DNA of 64,000 nucleotides, taken from NCBI RefSeq assembly GCF_020881035.1, contig NZ_JAJITC010000001.1, positions 620,001 through 684,000 of the forward strand, read 5' to 3'. Below the pieces are notes generated by a model that worked only from the letters and a program-made list of their open reading frames with translations, searched no databases and was not told where the DNA came from. Every line of letters starts with the position of its first letter. Position 1 is the first letter of the stretch. This DNA is from Paraburkholderia translucens. GTDB lineage: Bacteria; Pseudomonadota; Gammaproteobacteria; Burkholderiales; Burkholderiaceae. Positions 35,027 to 44,936 of the stretch are shown here, piece after piece. A program made the translations under genes and the position numbers.

Positions 35027-35953
35027 TCACTGCCGCCCGTTGTCGTTGCGCTCTCCTTCGCGCACCCTGCCTTGCGACACGCTGCTGCCCGGCGGCACGC
35101 TATGCGTGAGCCACACGTTGCCGCCGATCACCGAGCCGCGCCCGATCGTCACGCGTCCGAGAATCGTCGCGCCCGCGTAGATCACGACGTCGTCCTCGAC
35201 GATCGGATGGCGCGCGTTGCCCTTGATCAGGGTGCCGTCCTCGTCGGCCGCGAAACTCTTCGCGCCGAGCGTGACCGCCTGGTACAGACGCACGCGCTCG
35301 CCGATGATCGCGGTCTCGCCGATCACCACGCCGGTGCCGTGATCGATGAAGAAGCTGCGCCCGATCGTGGCGCCCGGGTGAATGTCGATGCCCGTCGCCG
35401 AGTGCGCGATTTCGTTGATGAAGCGCGCGAGCAGCGGCACGCCGAGCCGATGCAGCGCATGCGCGATCCGGTGATGCGTCATCGCCCAGACGCCCGGATA
35501 GCACAGCAGGATTTCGGTGATGTGCTGTGCGGCGGGGTCGCCGGTGAAGGCAGCCTGGATGTCGCTGACGAGCACCGCGCGTATGTCCGCCAGTTGCGTC
35601 GCGAACTCGCGCGCCACCGTGAACGCGCGCTCCTGCAACTGCGCGTCAGGCGTCGCGCCGTACTCGGGCAGGTAGCGCAGCGCGCGGCGAATCTGTTCGG
35701 CCAGCAGCCGCAATGTGCTTTCGAGCGTGTGGCCGACGTAGTAGTCGACGGTCTCGTCGGTCAAATCGGGCGCGCCGTAATGCGTCGGAAACATCGCGGC
35801 GCGCAGGCCCGTCACGATGTTGACCACCGCTTCGCGCGAGGGCAACTCGCGAATGCCGAGCGGATGGCGCGTGCGATGCAGCTGTTCGCGCGAGGCGCGC
35901 AAGTCGGCGACGATCTGTTCGAGGCCCCAGTTGTGGGAAGGCGCGTTGGACAT
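35027..35953 (-). CDS. Serine O-acetyltransferase (EpsC/CysE type)
   Basis: 308 residues. The C-terminal left-handed beta-helix shows the hexapeptide repeats GIDIHPGATIG, FIDHGTGVVIGETAIIG and ILGRVTIGRGSVIGGNVWLT, with catalytic His and Asp residues of serine acetyltransferases. The long N-terminal helical part fits EpsC. It makes O-acetylserine for cysteine synthesis. It is convergent with the YdjM-like gene, separated by eight bases. No cysK adjacent. Confidence 0.88.
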   Translation of the reverse strand: MSNAPSHNWGLEQIVADLRASREQLHRTRHPLGIRELPSREAVVNIVTGLRAAMFPTHYGAPDLTDETVDYYVGHTLESTLRLLAEQIRRALRYLPEYGATPDAQLQERAFTVAREFATQLADIRAVLVSDIQAAFTGDPAAQHITEILLCYPGVWAMTHHRIAHALHRLGVPLLARFINEIAHSATGIDIHPGATIGRSFFIDHGTGVVIGETAIIGERVRLYQAVTLGAKSFAADEDGTLIKGNARHPIVEDDVVIYAGATILGRVTIGRGSVIGGNVWLTHSVPPGSSVSQGRVREGERNDNGRQ

Positions 35954-36110
35954 AAGGGAAGGCGGCGCGCGGCGCGCACGGTGTGAAGTGGTTATGCAGC
36001 AGAGATTACCGCGTTTTAACGCCGCCCGCGCGGCACCGTGCAGGGCGGCTCGGCTTGACAGCGTCGACTTGCATTGGCGCGCAGCGACGCACGCGCACCG
36101 TTTCCTGTCG

Positions 36111-36344
36111 TCAGATGGTCAAGCTGCTCGCGTCGATCCAGCGCACGGCCCAATCGCGCGCATGCGCGATTGCGGCGGCTTCGTCGGAGAAGCGCAGTTC
36201 GGTGGGGAAGAAACGGTTGGCGACCAGTTCGCCGTCGCTCGAGCGCGAGATGACTACATACGGTTGCCAGGAGCCGTCGCCTGCGCGCGCCGGTTCGCAA
36301 TTCAACAGATAGCCGCGATGTGTAAATGCAGCATCGAAGTGCAT
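36111..36344 (-). CDS. Small hypothetical protein
   Basis: 77 residues: FDAAFTHRGYLLNCEPA, then GSWQPYVVISRSSDGEL, RFFPTELRFSDEAAAIAHA and WAVRWIDA. The pattern is that of a small cytosolic alpha/beta protein seen in Burkholderia-like genomes; I do not know its function. It lies alone between serine acetyltransferase and the next plus-strand gene. Confidence 0.6.
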   Translation of the reverse strand: MHFDAAFTHRGYLLNCEPARAGDGSWQPYVVISRSSDGELVANRFFPTELRFSDEAAAIAHARDWAVRWIDASSLTI

Positions 36345-36627
36345 GAGTCATCCGCCCCTGAAGCCCCGGAACATGTTTTCAGTCGCGCGGCCATTTGCTT
36401 GTTCGTTGTATACGACCATGATGGAACAGCCGGAGCATCTCGTCAATTTCACCGCGCATCGCTCGCCGGAGTAAAATCATACTCTGTAGAAAATGCGCGT
36501 TCATTAAAAAAAACGAAAAGGATCGCGGACGTCATACGTACCGCAAGTCTCGCGCATCGCGGCGCCGTCTCGGTCGGAACGGCTTTTGCTCACTTCTTCG
36601 ACGAAGCCCTCTTCAGGAGAATGCACG
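36345..36627. other. Intergenic region, no gene seen
   Basis: About 280 bases between divergent small genes. It becomes AT-rich before 36500 and probably holds promoters for one or both genes, but I could not place a confident -35/-10 pair. Confidence 0.35.
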
Positions 36628-37080
36628 ATGAACAGCGCGATCAGCAAACCCGAAAACGCCGGCACGAAACCGGACCCGAAGGACCCGCGAACCACGGACA
36701 TGCACAACGACCGCACGCACGACAGCTCGGTCGACACCGACGGCAAAAACCACGAAGCAGCGCTTCTCGCGGGCCACGGCGCGATCTCTCCCGACGCCAT
36801 CACGACCAGCAACGCGACGCTCGACAACAGCGTGCCCGAGTCGCTCGACGGCATGGCCGGCTTCGACAGCAGGGTCGGCGGCAATCATCTGCTGCTCGCG
36901 CTCGAGCCGGGCTATACGGTGATAGACAAAGGCATGGCCGAGCCGCTCGCCGCTTACTCGGCTGACCTTCAGTACAACGACCCGCGTCCGGTCGGACAGC
37001 GTCAGGACCGCGGCCGCATTCATTACGCGCTCAATCATTTGCGACCCGCGCGCGTGATCGAATTGCAGCGGCTGAAATAA
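36628..37080 (+). CDS. Hypothetical protein, possibly DUF3005
   Basis: 150 residues from ATG after AGGAG. The first 50 residues are rich in Asp, Lys, Thr and His (DMHNDRTHDSSVDTDGKNHE) and are probably disordered; the middle reads SLDGMAGFDSRVGGNHLLL and the end NDPRPVGQRQDRGRIHYALN. This resembles a Burkholderia DUF3005 protein as I recall it, but I am not certain. Function unknown. Confidence 0.55.
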   Translation: MNSAISKPENAGTKPDPKDPRTTDMHNDRTHDSSVDTDGKNHEAALLAGHGAISPDAITTSNATLDNSVPESLDGMAGFDSRVGGNHLLLALEPGYTVIDKGMAEPLAAYSADLQYNDPRPVGQRQDRGRIHYALNHLRPARVIELQRLK

Positions 37081-37084
37081 GCGG

Positions 37085-37119
37085 GCGCGCGCGTATCATC
37101 CCTTTATGCGCGCGCGTTT
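37085..37119 (+). terminator. Possible terminator
   Basis: GCGCGCGC at 37085 and again at 37108 can pair over a 15-base loop, followed by GTTT. It directly follows the stop of the previous gene, fitting a weak rho-independent terminator. Confidence 0.35.
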
Positions 37120-37226
37120 GAATCAAACCATTCATTGCTATTGATCAGGCAGTAACGCGGCACGCGCAGTTAATTCTGGTGCGTGCTTTGCTTTGTTTTA
37201 CGTCGATTCGTTGAGCGGGGTCGCGG

Positions 37227-37832
37227 ATGAAAAGAATCGTCGTCATCGGTGCCACGGGCACGCTGGGTCAGGCCATCAGCGCGGAGCTGAAGGCGCGTCA
37301 CGAAGTGATCGAGGTGGGCGCGACGCGCGGGCAATATCACGTCGACAGCACGGACCCGGCGAGCGTGGAGCGGCTGTTTCGCGACATCGGCAAGGTGGAC
37401 GGCGTCGTCACCGCGACCGGCAAGGTGCATTTCGGACCGCTGGCGCAGATGAGCGTCGAGCAGTTCTGGGTCGGGCTGCGCGACAAGCTGATGGGTCAGA
37501 TCAATGTCGTGTTCGCGGCGCTGCCCTACGTGAATGACGGCGGTTCGTTCACGCTGACGAGCGGCATTCTTGGCGACGAGCCGATCCTCCAGGGTGCGAG
37601 CGCGACGACCGTCAATCTCGCGCTCGGAGGCTTCGTGCGCGGCGCGGCGATCGAACTGCCGCGCGGGCTGCGCATCAACGTCGTGAGTCCGACCGTGCTG
37701 ACCGAGGCGATGGAGGCCTACGCGCCGTTCTTTCGCGGCTTCGAGCCGGTCAGCGCGCAACGCGCGGCGCTCGCTTATCTGCGCAGCGTGGAAGGTGCGC
37801 AGACGGGGCGCGTGTATCGCGTGGGGTATTGA
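37227..37832 (+). CDS. Short-chain dehydrogenase (small type), paralog of 25185
   Basis: 201 residues. Nucleotide-binding VVIGATGTLGQAISAELK, VDGVVTATGKVHFGPLA, LRDKLMGQINVVFAALP and active-site Ser in GGSFTLTSGIL. It matches the SDR at 25185 motif by motif (KLMGQ, GGSFTLTSG, NVVSP), again without the usual Tyr-x3-Lys. Substrate unknown. It is convergent with the dehydratase gene. Confidence 0.82.
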   Translation: MKRIVVIGATGTLGQAISAELKARHEVIEVGATRGQYHVDSTDPASVERLFRDIGKVDGVVTATGKVHFGPLAQMSVEQFWVGLRDKLMGQINVVFAALPYVNDGGSFTLTSGILGDEPILQGASATTVNLALGGFVRGAAIELPRGLRINVVSPTVLTEAMEAYAPFFRGFEPVSAQRAALAYLRSVEGAQTGRVYRVGY

Positions 37833-37835
37833 GTC

Positions 37836-39572
37836 TCAGTGAATCTCCGGCTCGGCCGAACTGTCGCGCCTCGCGCCGCCGCGCTGCAGGAAGTCGAAGT
37901 CGCAGCCTTGATCCGCCTGCACCACGTGGGCCTGATGCAGCGCGCCGTAGCCGCGCTCGAACCGCGCCGCCGGTCTGACCCACGCAGCCTTGCGGCGAGC
38001 GAGCTCTTCATCCGATACCAGCAGATTCAGCCTGCGGCGCGGCACGTCGAGTTCGATCAGATCGCCGCTTCGCACCAGGGCCAGCGGCCCGCCGACGAAC
38101 GACTCGGGCGCCACGTGCAGCACGCACGCGCCATAGCTCGTGCCGCTCATCCGCGCATCGGAAATGCGCACCATGTCGCGCACACCTTTTTGCAGCAGCT
38201 TGCGCGGAATCGGCAACTGCCCCCACTCGGGCATCCCCGCGCCAACGGGCCCCGCATGCTGCAGCACGAGCACGCAGCTTTCGTCGATGTCGAGCCTGTC
38301 GTCATCGATGTGCGCGGCCATCTCGTTGTAGTCGCCGAACACGACCGCGCGTCCCGTGTGCACGAGCAGATGCGGCTCCGCCGCGCCGGGCTTGATCACG
38401 GCGCCGCCGGGTGCGAGATTGCCGCGCAGCACCGCGAGGCTGCTGTCGCGCAGTAGCGGATTGCCACGGCGGCGGATCACGTCGTCGTTGAAAATGCGCG
38501 CGCCTGCGAGGTTCTCTCCGAGCGTGCGGCCGTTCACGGTTTTCTGCGAGCCGTCGATCAATTCACCCAATTCCGCCAGCAACGCGCGCAAACCGCCGGC
38601 GTAGAAAAAGTCCTCCATCAGATACGCGCCGGTCGGCCGGATGTTCGCGAGCACCGGCGTACGGCGCGCGATTTCGTCGAAGCGATCGAGCGTCAATTCG
38701 ATGCCCGCGCGCCGCGCAAGCGCGATCATATGCACGACCGAATTGGTCGAGCCGGACAGCGCGACGCACGTCGTCACCGCGTTATCGACCGACGCCGCCG
38801 TAATCAGGTCAGACGGCTTCAGATCCTCCCACACCATCTCGACTATACGCATGCCGGTTTTCGCGGCCATCTGCGCATGACGCGAATCGGGCGCGGGAAT
38901 CGACGCGAAGCCGGGCAACGTGAAACCTAGCGCTTCCACGGCGCTCGTCATCGTCGAAGCGGTGCCCATCGTCATGCAGTGCCCGGGCGAACGCGCAATG
39001 CCGGCCTCGACGCCCTGCCAGTCCTCGGGCGTCAGCGCGCCCGCGCGCAGCTCGGCCCAGTACCGCCATGAATCGGACCCGGAGCCGAGCGTCACGCCGT
39101 TCCAGTTGCCGCGCAGCATCGGGCCCGCGGGCAGGAAGATGGCCGGCAAATCCATCGAGATCGCGCCCATCATCAGCGCGGGTGTGGTCTTGTCGCAACC
39201 GCCCATCAACACGACACCGTCGGCCGGATACGAGCGCAGCATCTCCTCGGCTTCCATCGCGAGGAAATTGCGGTACAGCATCGTGGTGGGCTTCTGGAAT
39301 GGCTCGGCCAGCGTCTGCACCGGCAGTTCGATCGGGAAACCGCCGGCCTGCCAGATGCCGCGCTTCACTTCCTCGACGCGCTGGCTGAAATGCGTGTGGC
39401 AAGGATTGATCTCGCTCCACGTGTTCAGAATCGCGATGACCGGCTTACCCGCATATTCGTCGCGGTTGTAGCCCATCTGCGCGGTACGTGAGCGATGACC
39501 GAACGAACGCAGATCGTTCGCGCCGTACCAGCGATGACTGCGCAACTCCTCGGGGGTCTTTCTCTTCGTCAA
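37836..39572 (-). CDS. IlvD/Edd-family sugar-acid dehydratase
   Basis: 578 residues from a TTG preceded by GGAG; the start [20 protein letters not shown] is typical of L-arabinonate/pentonate dehydratases. Likely Fe-S ligand Cys are in [22 protein letters not shown] and [13 protein letters not shown]. They convert aldonates to 2-keto-3-deoxy acids. Downstream of an ABC importer and an SMP-30 lactonase, it probably serves a sugar or sugar-acid route; specificity for arabinonate, xylonate or another acid is not readable. IlvD itself is less likely from context and start sequence. Confidence 0.85.
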   Translation of the reverse strand: MTKRKTPEELRSHRWYGANDLRSFGHRSRTAQMGYNRDEYAGKPVIAILNTWSEINPCHTHFSQRVEEVKRGIWQAGGFPIELPVQTLAEPFQKPTTMLYRNFLAMEAEEMLRSYPADGVVLMGGCDKTTPALMMGAISMDLPAIFLPAGPMLRGNWNGVTLGSGSDSWRYWAELRAGALTPEDWQGVEAGIARSPGHCMTMGTASTMTSAVEALGFTLPGFASIPAPDSRHAQMAAKTGMRIVEMVWEDLKPSDLITAASVDNAVTTCVALSGSTNSVVHMIALARRAGIELTLDRFDEIARRTPVLANIRPTGAYLMEDFFYAGGLRALLAELGELIDGSQKTVNGRTLGENLAGARIFNDDVIRRRGNPLLRDSSLAVLRGNLAPGGAVIKPGAAEPHLLVHTGRAVVFGDYNEMAAHIDDDRLDIDESCVLVLQHAGPVGAGMPEWGQLPIPRKLLQKGVRDMVRISDARMSGTSYGACVLHVAPESFVGGPLALVRSGDLIELDVPRRRLNLLVSDEELARRKAAWVRPAARFERGYGALHQAHVVQADQGCDFDFLQRGGARRDSSAEPEIH

Positions 39573-39603
39573 CGTCTACTCCACGATTGCCGCCGACCAT
39601 GCG

Positions 39604-40539
39604 TCAGCGCCTCTGCTCTTTCACGCGAGAGACGATCTGCGTCGGGCTCACGAATTGTAGGGCGATCAGCACCCAGATCAACGTGATCGCCATATAGATC
39701 ATCGCCATCGCATCGATCGATTGCGGCGCGCGCACGCCGGTCGAAAACACAGCGTAGTACAGCGCGACCACCAGCGTTTGCGTCGCCGGACCGGCCGTAA
39801 AAAACGTCAGCTCGAACATGCCGATCGTGCGCACCAGCACGAGCAGCCCTGCCGCCAGCATGCCCGGCACGAGCAGCGGCAGCAGCACGAAACGGAAATA
39901 GCGGAACGTGTTCGCGCCGAAAACGCGCGCGGCCGCCTCGAGGTTCGGATCGATCTGCTCGATGAAAGGCGTCATTACGAGAATCACGAACGGCAGCGCC
40001 GGAACGAGGTTCGCAAGAATCACGCCCCAGAGCGTGCCGGCAAGTCCGACCTTGTACATCGCGGTCGCCATCGGAATGCCGTAGGTGACGGGCGGCACCA
40101 TCAGCGGCAGCAGGAAGATCAGCATGGCAAGGCGCTTGCCGCGGAATTGCACGCGAGCGAGCGCATAGGCGGCCGGCACACCGAGCAGCACCGACAGCAG
40201 CACGACCGCGCCGACCACCTGCACGGTCACCCACAGCACGCTCGCGAGCTGGAAGTCCCGCCACGCCTGCGCATACCAGTGCAGCGTGAAGCCTTGCGGC
40301 AACGCGGTGCCGAACCAGCGCGTCGCGATCGAATTGACGGCGACGGTCGCGATCAGCAGCACGACGTTGATCAGGAAGAACGCCATCACCGCCCACACCA
40401 GCGCCTGCCAGACGAGGGCCGGCAGGTTCGCGCGCTGACGCGCGTGTTGCGCGGGCTCGCGGGCACCATCGCCCGGCTGTTGCGATGCGGACGCGGGCCC
40501 GGACCAGTCGGGCTGCGCCGCGCGACGATCGGCCGTCAT
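39604..40539 (-). CDS. ABC transporter permease (PotC-like)
   Basis: 311 residues starting MTADRRAAQPDWSG; the longer open frame upstream overlaps the other permease antisense of frame. Six membrane segments; the EAA loop reads EAARVFGANTFRYFRFVLLPLLVPG. Such permeases belong to the spermidine/putrescine/iron/phosphonate group that use an SBP_bac_1-type binding protein. It is coupled to the upstream permease by TGATG. Its product forms the translocation pore together with that permease. Confidence 0.88.
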   Translation of the reverse strand: MTADRRAAQPDWSGPASASQQPGDGAREPAQHARQRANLPALVWQALVWAVMAFFLINVVLLIATVAVNSIATRWFGTALPQGFTLHWYAQAWRDFQLASVLWVTVQVVGAVVLLSVLLGVPAAYALARVQFRGKRLAMLIFLLPLMVPPVTYGIPMATAMYKVGLAGTLWGVILANLVPALPFVILVMTPFIEQIDPNLEAAARVFGANTFRYFRFVLLPLLVPGMLAAGLLVLVRTIGMFELTFFTAGPATQTLVVALYYAVFSTGVRAPQSIDAMAMIYMAITLIWVLIALQFVSPTQIVSRVKEQRR

Positions 40540-41426
40540 CAGCCTTTGCCTCCGGTTGCGGGACCACGATAGAACCAGCGACGCGCGCCGAGCAGCGCGG
40601 CAACCACCAGCAGTTGCACGAAGCCCATCACCATCGCGATCGCCGACGCGAGCGAATAGTCGTAACTCTCGAACGCGGCTTCGGCCGCGGCAATCGACAT
40701 CACGCGCGTCGGACCCGCGGGCGCGCCGAGCAGCACCGCCGACGGAAACACCGAGAACGCCTGCACGAACGACAGACACGCGGCCATCGTCAACCCCGGC
40801 ACGAGCAGCGGCAGATAGATGCGGCGAAACTGCTGCCACGGATTCGCGCCGAGCGTCGCGGCCGCGCTCGCGAGCGTCGGGTCGATGCCGGTCACGTAAG
40901 ACAGCGTCAGCAGAAATGCGAACGGGAACCCCGACACGATCAGCGACAGCAGCACGCCCGTGAAGTTATGCGTGAGCCGCACTTCTTGTGTATACAGATG
41001 CAGCGCCTGCAACGCCTGCGGCAGCCAGCCATGCGGACCGAAGTACGTGAGCATGCCGTCGGCGATCAGCACGGTGCCGAGCGTCACCGGGATCACCAGC
41101 AGAGTCGTGACGATTTTCTGATAACGCGAGTAGCGGCGCAGCGCGAACGCGACCGGCACCGACACGCCGACATTGATGAGCGTGGCCGGCACCGCGAGCT
41201 TCAGCGTGACGAGGATCGTCGGCCACATCGACGTGTCGGTGAAGAACGTCAGATAGTTGGCCCACACGCTGCCGCCGTTCATCGGCTGAAACGACAGCGC
41301 AAGACCATACGCGAACGGATAGATGAACAGCGCGGCGATGAAGAGCAGCGCGGGCGCGACGAGCCACGCCTTGGGGTCGCGCGGCGTGCGTGACGCAAGC
41401 GGCGGCGACAGGGTTGGCGTGCTCAT
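40539..41426 (-). CDS. ABC transporter permease (PotB-like)
   Basis: 295 residues starting [17 protein letters not shown]; the ATG overlaps the ATPase stop (ATGA). Six hydrophobic segments and the EAA loop ASAAATLGANPWQQFRRIYLP. It is the partner of the downstream permease. Order on this strand: binding protein, ATPase, PotB-like, PotC-like, dehydratase. Confidence 0.88.
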   Translation of the reverse strand: MSTPTLSPPLASRTPRDPKAWLVAPALLFIAALFIYPFAYGLALSFQPMNGGSVWANYLTFFTDTSMWPTILVTLKLAVPATLINVGVSVPVAFALRRYSRYQKIVTTLLVIPVTLGTVLIADGMLTYFGPHGWLPQALQALHLYTQEVRLTHNFTGVLLSLIVSGFPFAFLLTLSYVTGIDPTLASAAATLGANPWQQFRRIYLPLLVPGLTMAACLSFVQAFSVFPSAVLLGAPAGPTRVMSIAAAEAAFESYDYSLASAIAMVMGFVQLLVVAALLGARRWFYRGPATGGKG

Positions 41427-42502
41427 GCGGCCTCGGCTGCGTAGACGAGCACGCAAGACGGCCGCACGCGCAGCGTGATGCGATCGCCCTCAGCGCATTC
41501 GCCGGTCACGCGCGCCCACACGTCGCCGAACGCCGTCTTCGCGCGCAGCAGCGAATCGTGGCCGCCGTATTCGACCGCCTCGATCAGCGCATCGAACGCG
41601 TTGTCGGCGCCGGGCTCGGCGCGCTCCATGTCTTCGGGACGCAGCGCGACGCTCACGCGCTTGCCGTCGAAGCCCGCCATCGGCGTGCCGACGAGCCGCA
41701 CGCCGTTCGCACTGACCACGACGCCATCGCCGTGCATGCCCTCCAGCGTGAATTCGGCGACATTGCGATAGCCCATGAAGCGCGCGACATGCAGGTTGCG
41801 CGGCCGCGTATAGACTTCCTTCGGCGTTGCGACCTGCTGCACGACGCCCTCCTTCATCACGACGATGCGATCCGCCATCGACAGCGCTTCGTCCTGATCG
41901 TGCGTCACGTACAGCGTCGCGCGTTCGAGCTGCGTATGGATGCGGCGAATCTCCGCGCGCATTTCGATGCGCAGCTTCGTATCGAGATTCGACAGCGGCT
42001 CGTCCATCAGGATCAGCGGCGGCTCGATCACGATCGCCCGCGCGATCGCCACGCGCTGCTGCTGGCCGCCGGACAACTGACCGGGCAATTTCTGCTCATG
42101 ACCGGTCAGTTGCACGAGTTGCAAGGCCTCGCGCGCGCGCCGCGCGATCTCGCTCCTGCCGACGCCGCGCATCTTCAGTCCAAAACCGACGTTCTCGAGC
42201 ACGCTCATATGCGGAAACAGCGCGTAGTTCTGAAACACCATGCCGAAGCCGCGCTTTTCGGGCGGCAGCACGTCGATGCGCCGCTCGTCGAGCCAGATGC
42301 CGCCGCCAGTGAGCGGCTGCAATCCGGCGATGCAGTTCAGCGCCGTCGATTTGCCACACCCCGACGGCCCCAGCAGCGCAATGAACTCGCCGCGCCGGAT
42401 CGTCAGATCGAGCCCCTGCAGCGCGGCGATCGCGTGGCCTTGCGCGTTCATGAAACTGCGGCTCACCGAATCGAGCCGCAACTGCTCAAAGTGATGCTTC
42501 AT
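41423..42502 (-). CDS. ABC transporter ATPase (PotA/UgpC-like)
   Basis: 359 residues. Walker [10 protein letters not shown], signature [14 protein letters not shown], Walker [13 protein letters not shown], and the switch His in [15 protein letters not shown]-terminal TOBE domain (about 240-355) includes [14 protein letters not shown]. Such ATPases serve polyamine, iron, phosphonate and sugar importers. Ligand not readable. Confidence 0.9.
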   Translation of the reverse strand: MKHHFEQLRLDSVSRSFMNAQGHAIAALQGLDLTIRRGEFIALLGPSGCGKSTALNCIAGLQPLTGGGIWLDERRIDVLPPEKRGFGMVFQNYALFPHMSVLENVGFGLKMRGVGRSEIARRAREALQLVQLTGHEQKLPGQLSGGQQQRVAIARAIVIEPPLILMDEPLSNLDTKLRIEMRAEIRRIHTQLERATLYVTHDQDEALSMADRIVVMKEGVVQQVATPKEVYTRPRNLHVARFMGYRNVAEFTLEGMHGDGVVVSANGVRLVGTPMAGFDGKRVSVALRPEDMERAEPGADNAFDALIEAVEYGGHDSLLRAKTAFGDVWARVTGECAEGDRITLRVRPSCVLVYAAEAA

Positions 42503-42574
42503 AGCGGTTCCCTGATCCGCGTGAGTGACCACCGCGCTGCGTTTCGACCCATTTCCCGTCGCATCGGCGAAGGC

Positions 42575-43744
42575 CTAACGGGTCTTCTGCGCGCCGACGT
42601 CGCTATCCCACTTCTTGAAGGCCGCCACCATCGCCGCCGCATTCAGCGGCAACGTGTGCGGATGATCGGTCAACATCTTCGCGTACTCCGGGCGGCCATA
42701 CTTTTGCAATACTTCCTGGCTATGCGCGGGCGCCTGCTCGACGGTGACCCCCTTGATCGCCGGGCCCGGATAGAAATAGCCGTCGTCGTAAGTCAGCGCC
42801 TGCTGCGCGGGCTCGATCATGAAGTTCATCATCTTGTACAGCACGTCGAGCTTTTCCTTCGGCACGCCCTTCGGAATCACCATGTAGTGCGCGTCGTTGA
42901 CCCATGTCATGTTGTCGAACGGCTGCACGCGGAATTCGGCCGGCACGATGCCGAGTGCGCGCGGATTGATATCCCAGCCGGTCACGGTCACGGTCATGTC
43001 GCGCGTGCCCTCGCCCAGTTCCTTCATCACCGCCGAGGTGCCGCCCGGATAGTAGGGAATGCAGTCGTTCAACTGCTTGAGGAACGCCCACGTCTTGTCC
43101 CAGCCGTGCACCGGGTCCTGCGGGTCCTTGTCGCCGAGCACGTAGGGCAAGCCCATCAGGAACGTGCGGCCAGGACCCGAATTCGCCGGCCGCGCGTAGA
43201 TGAGCTTGTCGGGGTGAGCCTTGCACCATTGCAGCAGTTGCTCGGGCGTCTTCGGCGGATCGCTGACCTTGGCGGGGTTGTATTCGATCAACGGACCGGC
43301 CGGCATGTACGCAACTTCGAGGCCGTAGCCTTGCGCGAGGTCCTGCATCTTGCGCGGGCCCGGTGCGTACCTGTCGAGTACGCCGGGGAACTGCGCCGCG
43401 TTGTCGGGCAGCAGCTTGATCCACAGGTTCTGTTCGATGCCGGCCGCGAGCGCGTCGGTGCCCGTCAGCACGAGGTCGATGTCGGAGCGGCCCGCGGCCT
43501 GCATCGCCTTGATCTTGCCGGGCAATTGCGGTGCGGGCGCGTTCGTGTACGTGATGTTCGCGACGAGATTCGGATACTTCGCCTTGAACGCCTCGAAGCC
43601 CTTCTGCGTGAGTTGAAGATCGCCGGCCACGTCGACGATATTGATCGTGACCGGATCGGCCGCACGCGCGGCAGGAGTGAAGGCGGCGCCCGTGGCGATA
43701 CAGAGAGATACCAGCTTGAGCGACAACCTGTGCGATACAGTCAT
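42575..43744 (-). CDS. ABC transporter periplasmic binding protein (SBP_bac_1 type)
   Basis: 389 residues with signal peptide ending AARA-ADP. Family features: VTINIVDVAGDLQLTQKGFE, KYPNLVANITYTNAPAPQLP, SDIDLVLTGTDAL, and WVNDAHYMVIPKGVPKEKLD. This group covers extracellular solute-binding proteins for spermidine, iron or phosphonates; beside lactonase and dehydratase genes a sugar acid or lactone is a possible ligand. Confidence 0.88.
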   Translation of the reverse strand: MTVSHRLSLKLVSLCIATGAAFTPAARAADPVTINIVDVAGDLQLTQKGFEAFKAKYPNLVANITYTNAPAPQLPGKIKAMQAAGRSDIDLVLTGTDALAAGIEQNLWIKLLPDNAAQFPGVLDRYAPGPRKMQDLAQGYGLEVAYMPAGPLIEYNPAKVSDPPKTPEQLLQWCKAHPDKLIYARPANSGPGRTFLMGLPYVLGDKDPQDPVHGWDKTWAFLKQLNDCIPYYPGGTSAVMKELGEGTRDMTVTVTGWDINPRALGIVPAEFRVQPFDNMTWVNDAHYMVIPKGVPKEKLDVLYKMMNFMIEPAQQALTYDDGYFYPGPAIKGVTVEQAPAHSQEVLQKYGRPEYAKMLTDHPHTLPLNAAAMVAAFKKWDSDVGAQKTR

Positions 43745-43991
43745 TGCGTCTCCTCGCTTCTTGGTATGGAAGCCCGCCGGTCGGTGGGTGGCGGGCGTTG
43801 TCTTTCTCTCAATGGAACATAACGAAGCGCAACAGCCGATGTCAAGCAAATAGTCATGGCGGCGCAAGCCGCGCGCAAACGGCCACTATGACGTGCAATG
43901 CTTGCCAGTCAAGGTCCGGCGACGCGTGTTAAGGGCAAACCGAGCAGCCGCTGCGGCTGCAGTACGTGTTGTCTGGTAAGCGGACAACTGC

Positions 43992-44936
43992 TCAGCCGCC
44001 GCGCACACCCTGCGTGTTCACGAACAGCGCGTACAACCCGTGGCTCGCCGCCATGAACAGACGGTTTCGATGGCGTCCGCCGAAACACACGTTCGCGCAA
44101 CGCTCCGGCAACGCGATATGGCCGAGCGGTTCGCCTTGCGCGGTGAACACGCGCACGCCGTCGAGCTCGTCGGTGCCCATGCCCCAACCGCACCACAGGT
44201 TGCCGTGTACGTCGACACGAAAACCGTCGGGCGTGCCCGGGCCTGCGTCGATCAGCACGCGATTGTTCGAGAGCCTCGTGCCTTTCCCATTGGCGTCGAC
44301 GTCGAACACGCGGATCTTGCGCGGTTCGCCGCGCGATTGGACGACGTAAAGCAGCGATTCGTCCGGCGAAAACGCGAGACCGTTCGGAGCCAGCACATCG
44401 TCGATGACCATCGACACCTCGCCCGACTGACCGTCGATCCGATACACGCTCGCCTTCAACTCGGACTGCTGCAGTTCGCCCTCGTAGAAACCCTCGATGC
44501 CGAAGGTCGGGTCGGTGAACCAGATCGAGCCGTCCGACTTGACGACCACGTCGTTCGGCGAATTGAAGCGCTTGCCCTGATAACGATCGGCGAGCACGGT
44601 GATCGAGCCGTCGTATTCGGTGCGCGTCACGCGCCGCGTCAAGTGCTCGCAACTGACGAGACGCCCTTCGCGATCACGCGTATGGCCGTTCGCGTTGTTC
44701 GACGATTGACGGAAAGTGCTGACCGCGCCCGTCGTTTCGTCCCAGCGCAGGATGCGGTCGTTCGGAATGTCGCTCCACAGCAAATAACGGCCGTCGCCGA
44801 ACCACACCGGCCCCTCGGACCAGCGCGTGCCCTGATACAAACATTCGACCGACGCAGACGCGAGAATCAGCGACTTGAAACGCGGGTCAAACACGCGGAT
44901 GGAGGGATCGGGATAGCGTCGGCTGTTGTCGGTCAT
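43992..44936 (-). CDS. SMP-30/gluconolactonase/LRE family lactonase
   Basis: 314 residues starting TDNSRRYPDPSIRVFDP. Six-bladed propeller marks: WSEGPVWFGDGRYLLWSDIP (metal-binding Glu), NGHTRDREGRLVSCEH, FNSPNDVVVKSDGSIWFTDP, VLAPNGLAFSPDESLLYV, and PDGFRVDVHGNLWCG. It hydrolyses sugar lactones to aldonates. Placed ahead of the ABC importer and dehydratase, it supports a lactone-to-aldonate-to-ketodeoxyacid route. Its ATG overlaps the truncated aldolase-family gene by ATGA. Confidence 0.88.
   Translation of the reverse strand: MTDNSRRYPDPSIRVFDPRFKSLILASASVECLYQGTRWSEGPVWFGDGRYLLWSDIPNDRILRWDETTGAVSTFRQSSNNANGHTRDREGRLVSCEHLTRRVTRTEYDGSITVLADRYQGKRFNSPNDVVVKSDGSIWFTDPTFGIEGFYEGELQQSELKASVYRIDGQSGEVSMVIDDVLAPNGLAFSPDESLLYVVQSRGEPRKIRVFDVDANGKGTRLSNNRVLIDAGPGTPDGFRVDVHGNLWCGWGMGTDELDGVRVFTAQGEPLGHIALPERCANVCFGGRHRNRLFMAASHGLYALFVNTQGVRGG

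Noticed and set aside
41390-43822. 810-codon plus-strand frame
   Set aside because: Antisense to the ABC ATPase and binding-protein genes, His/Arg-rich without any domain; the opposite frames carry all conserved motifs.
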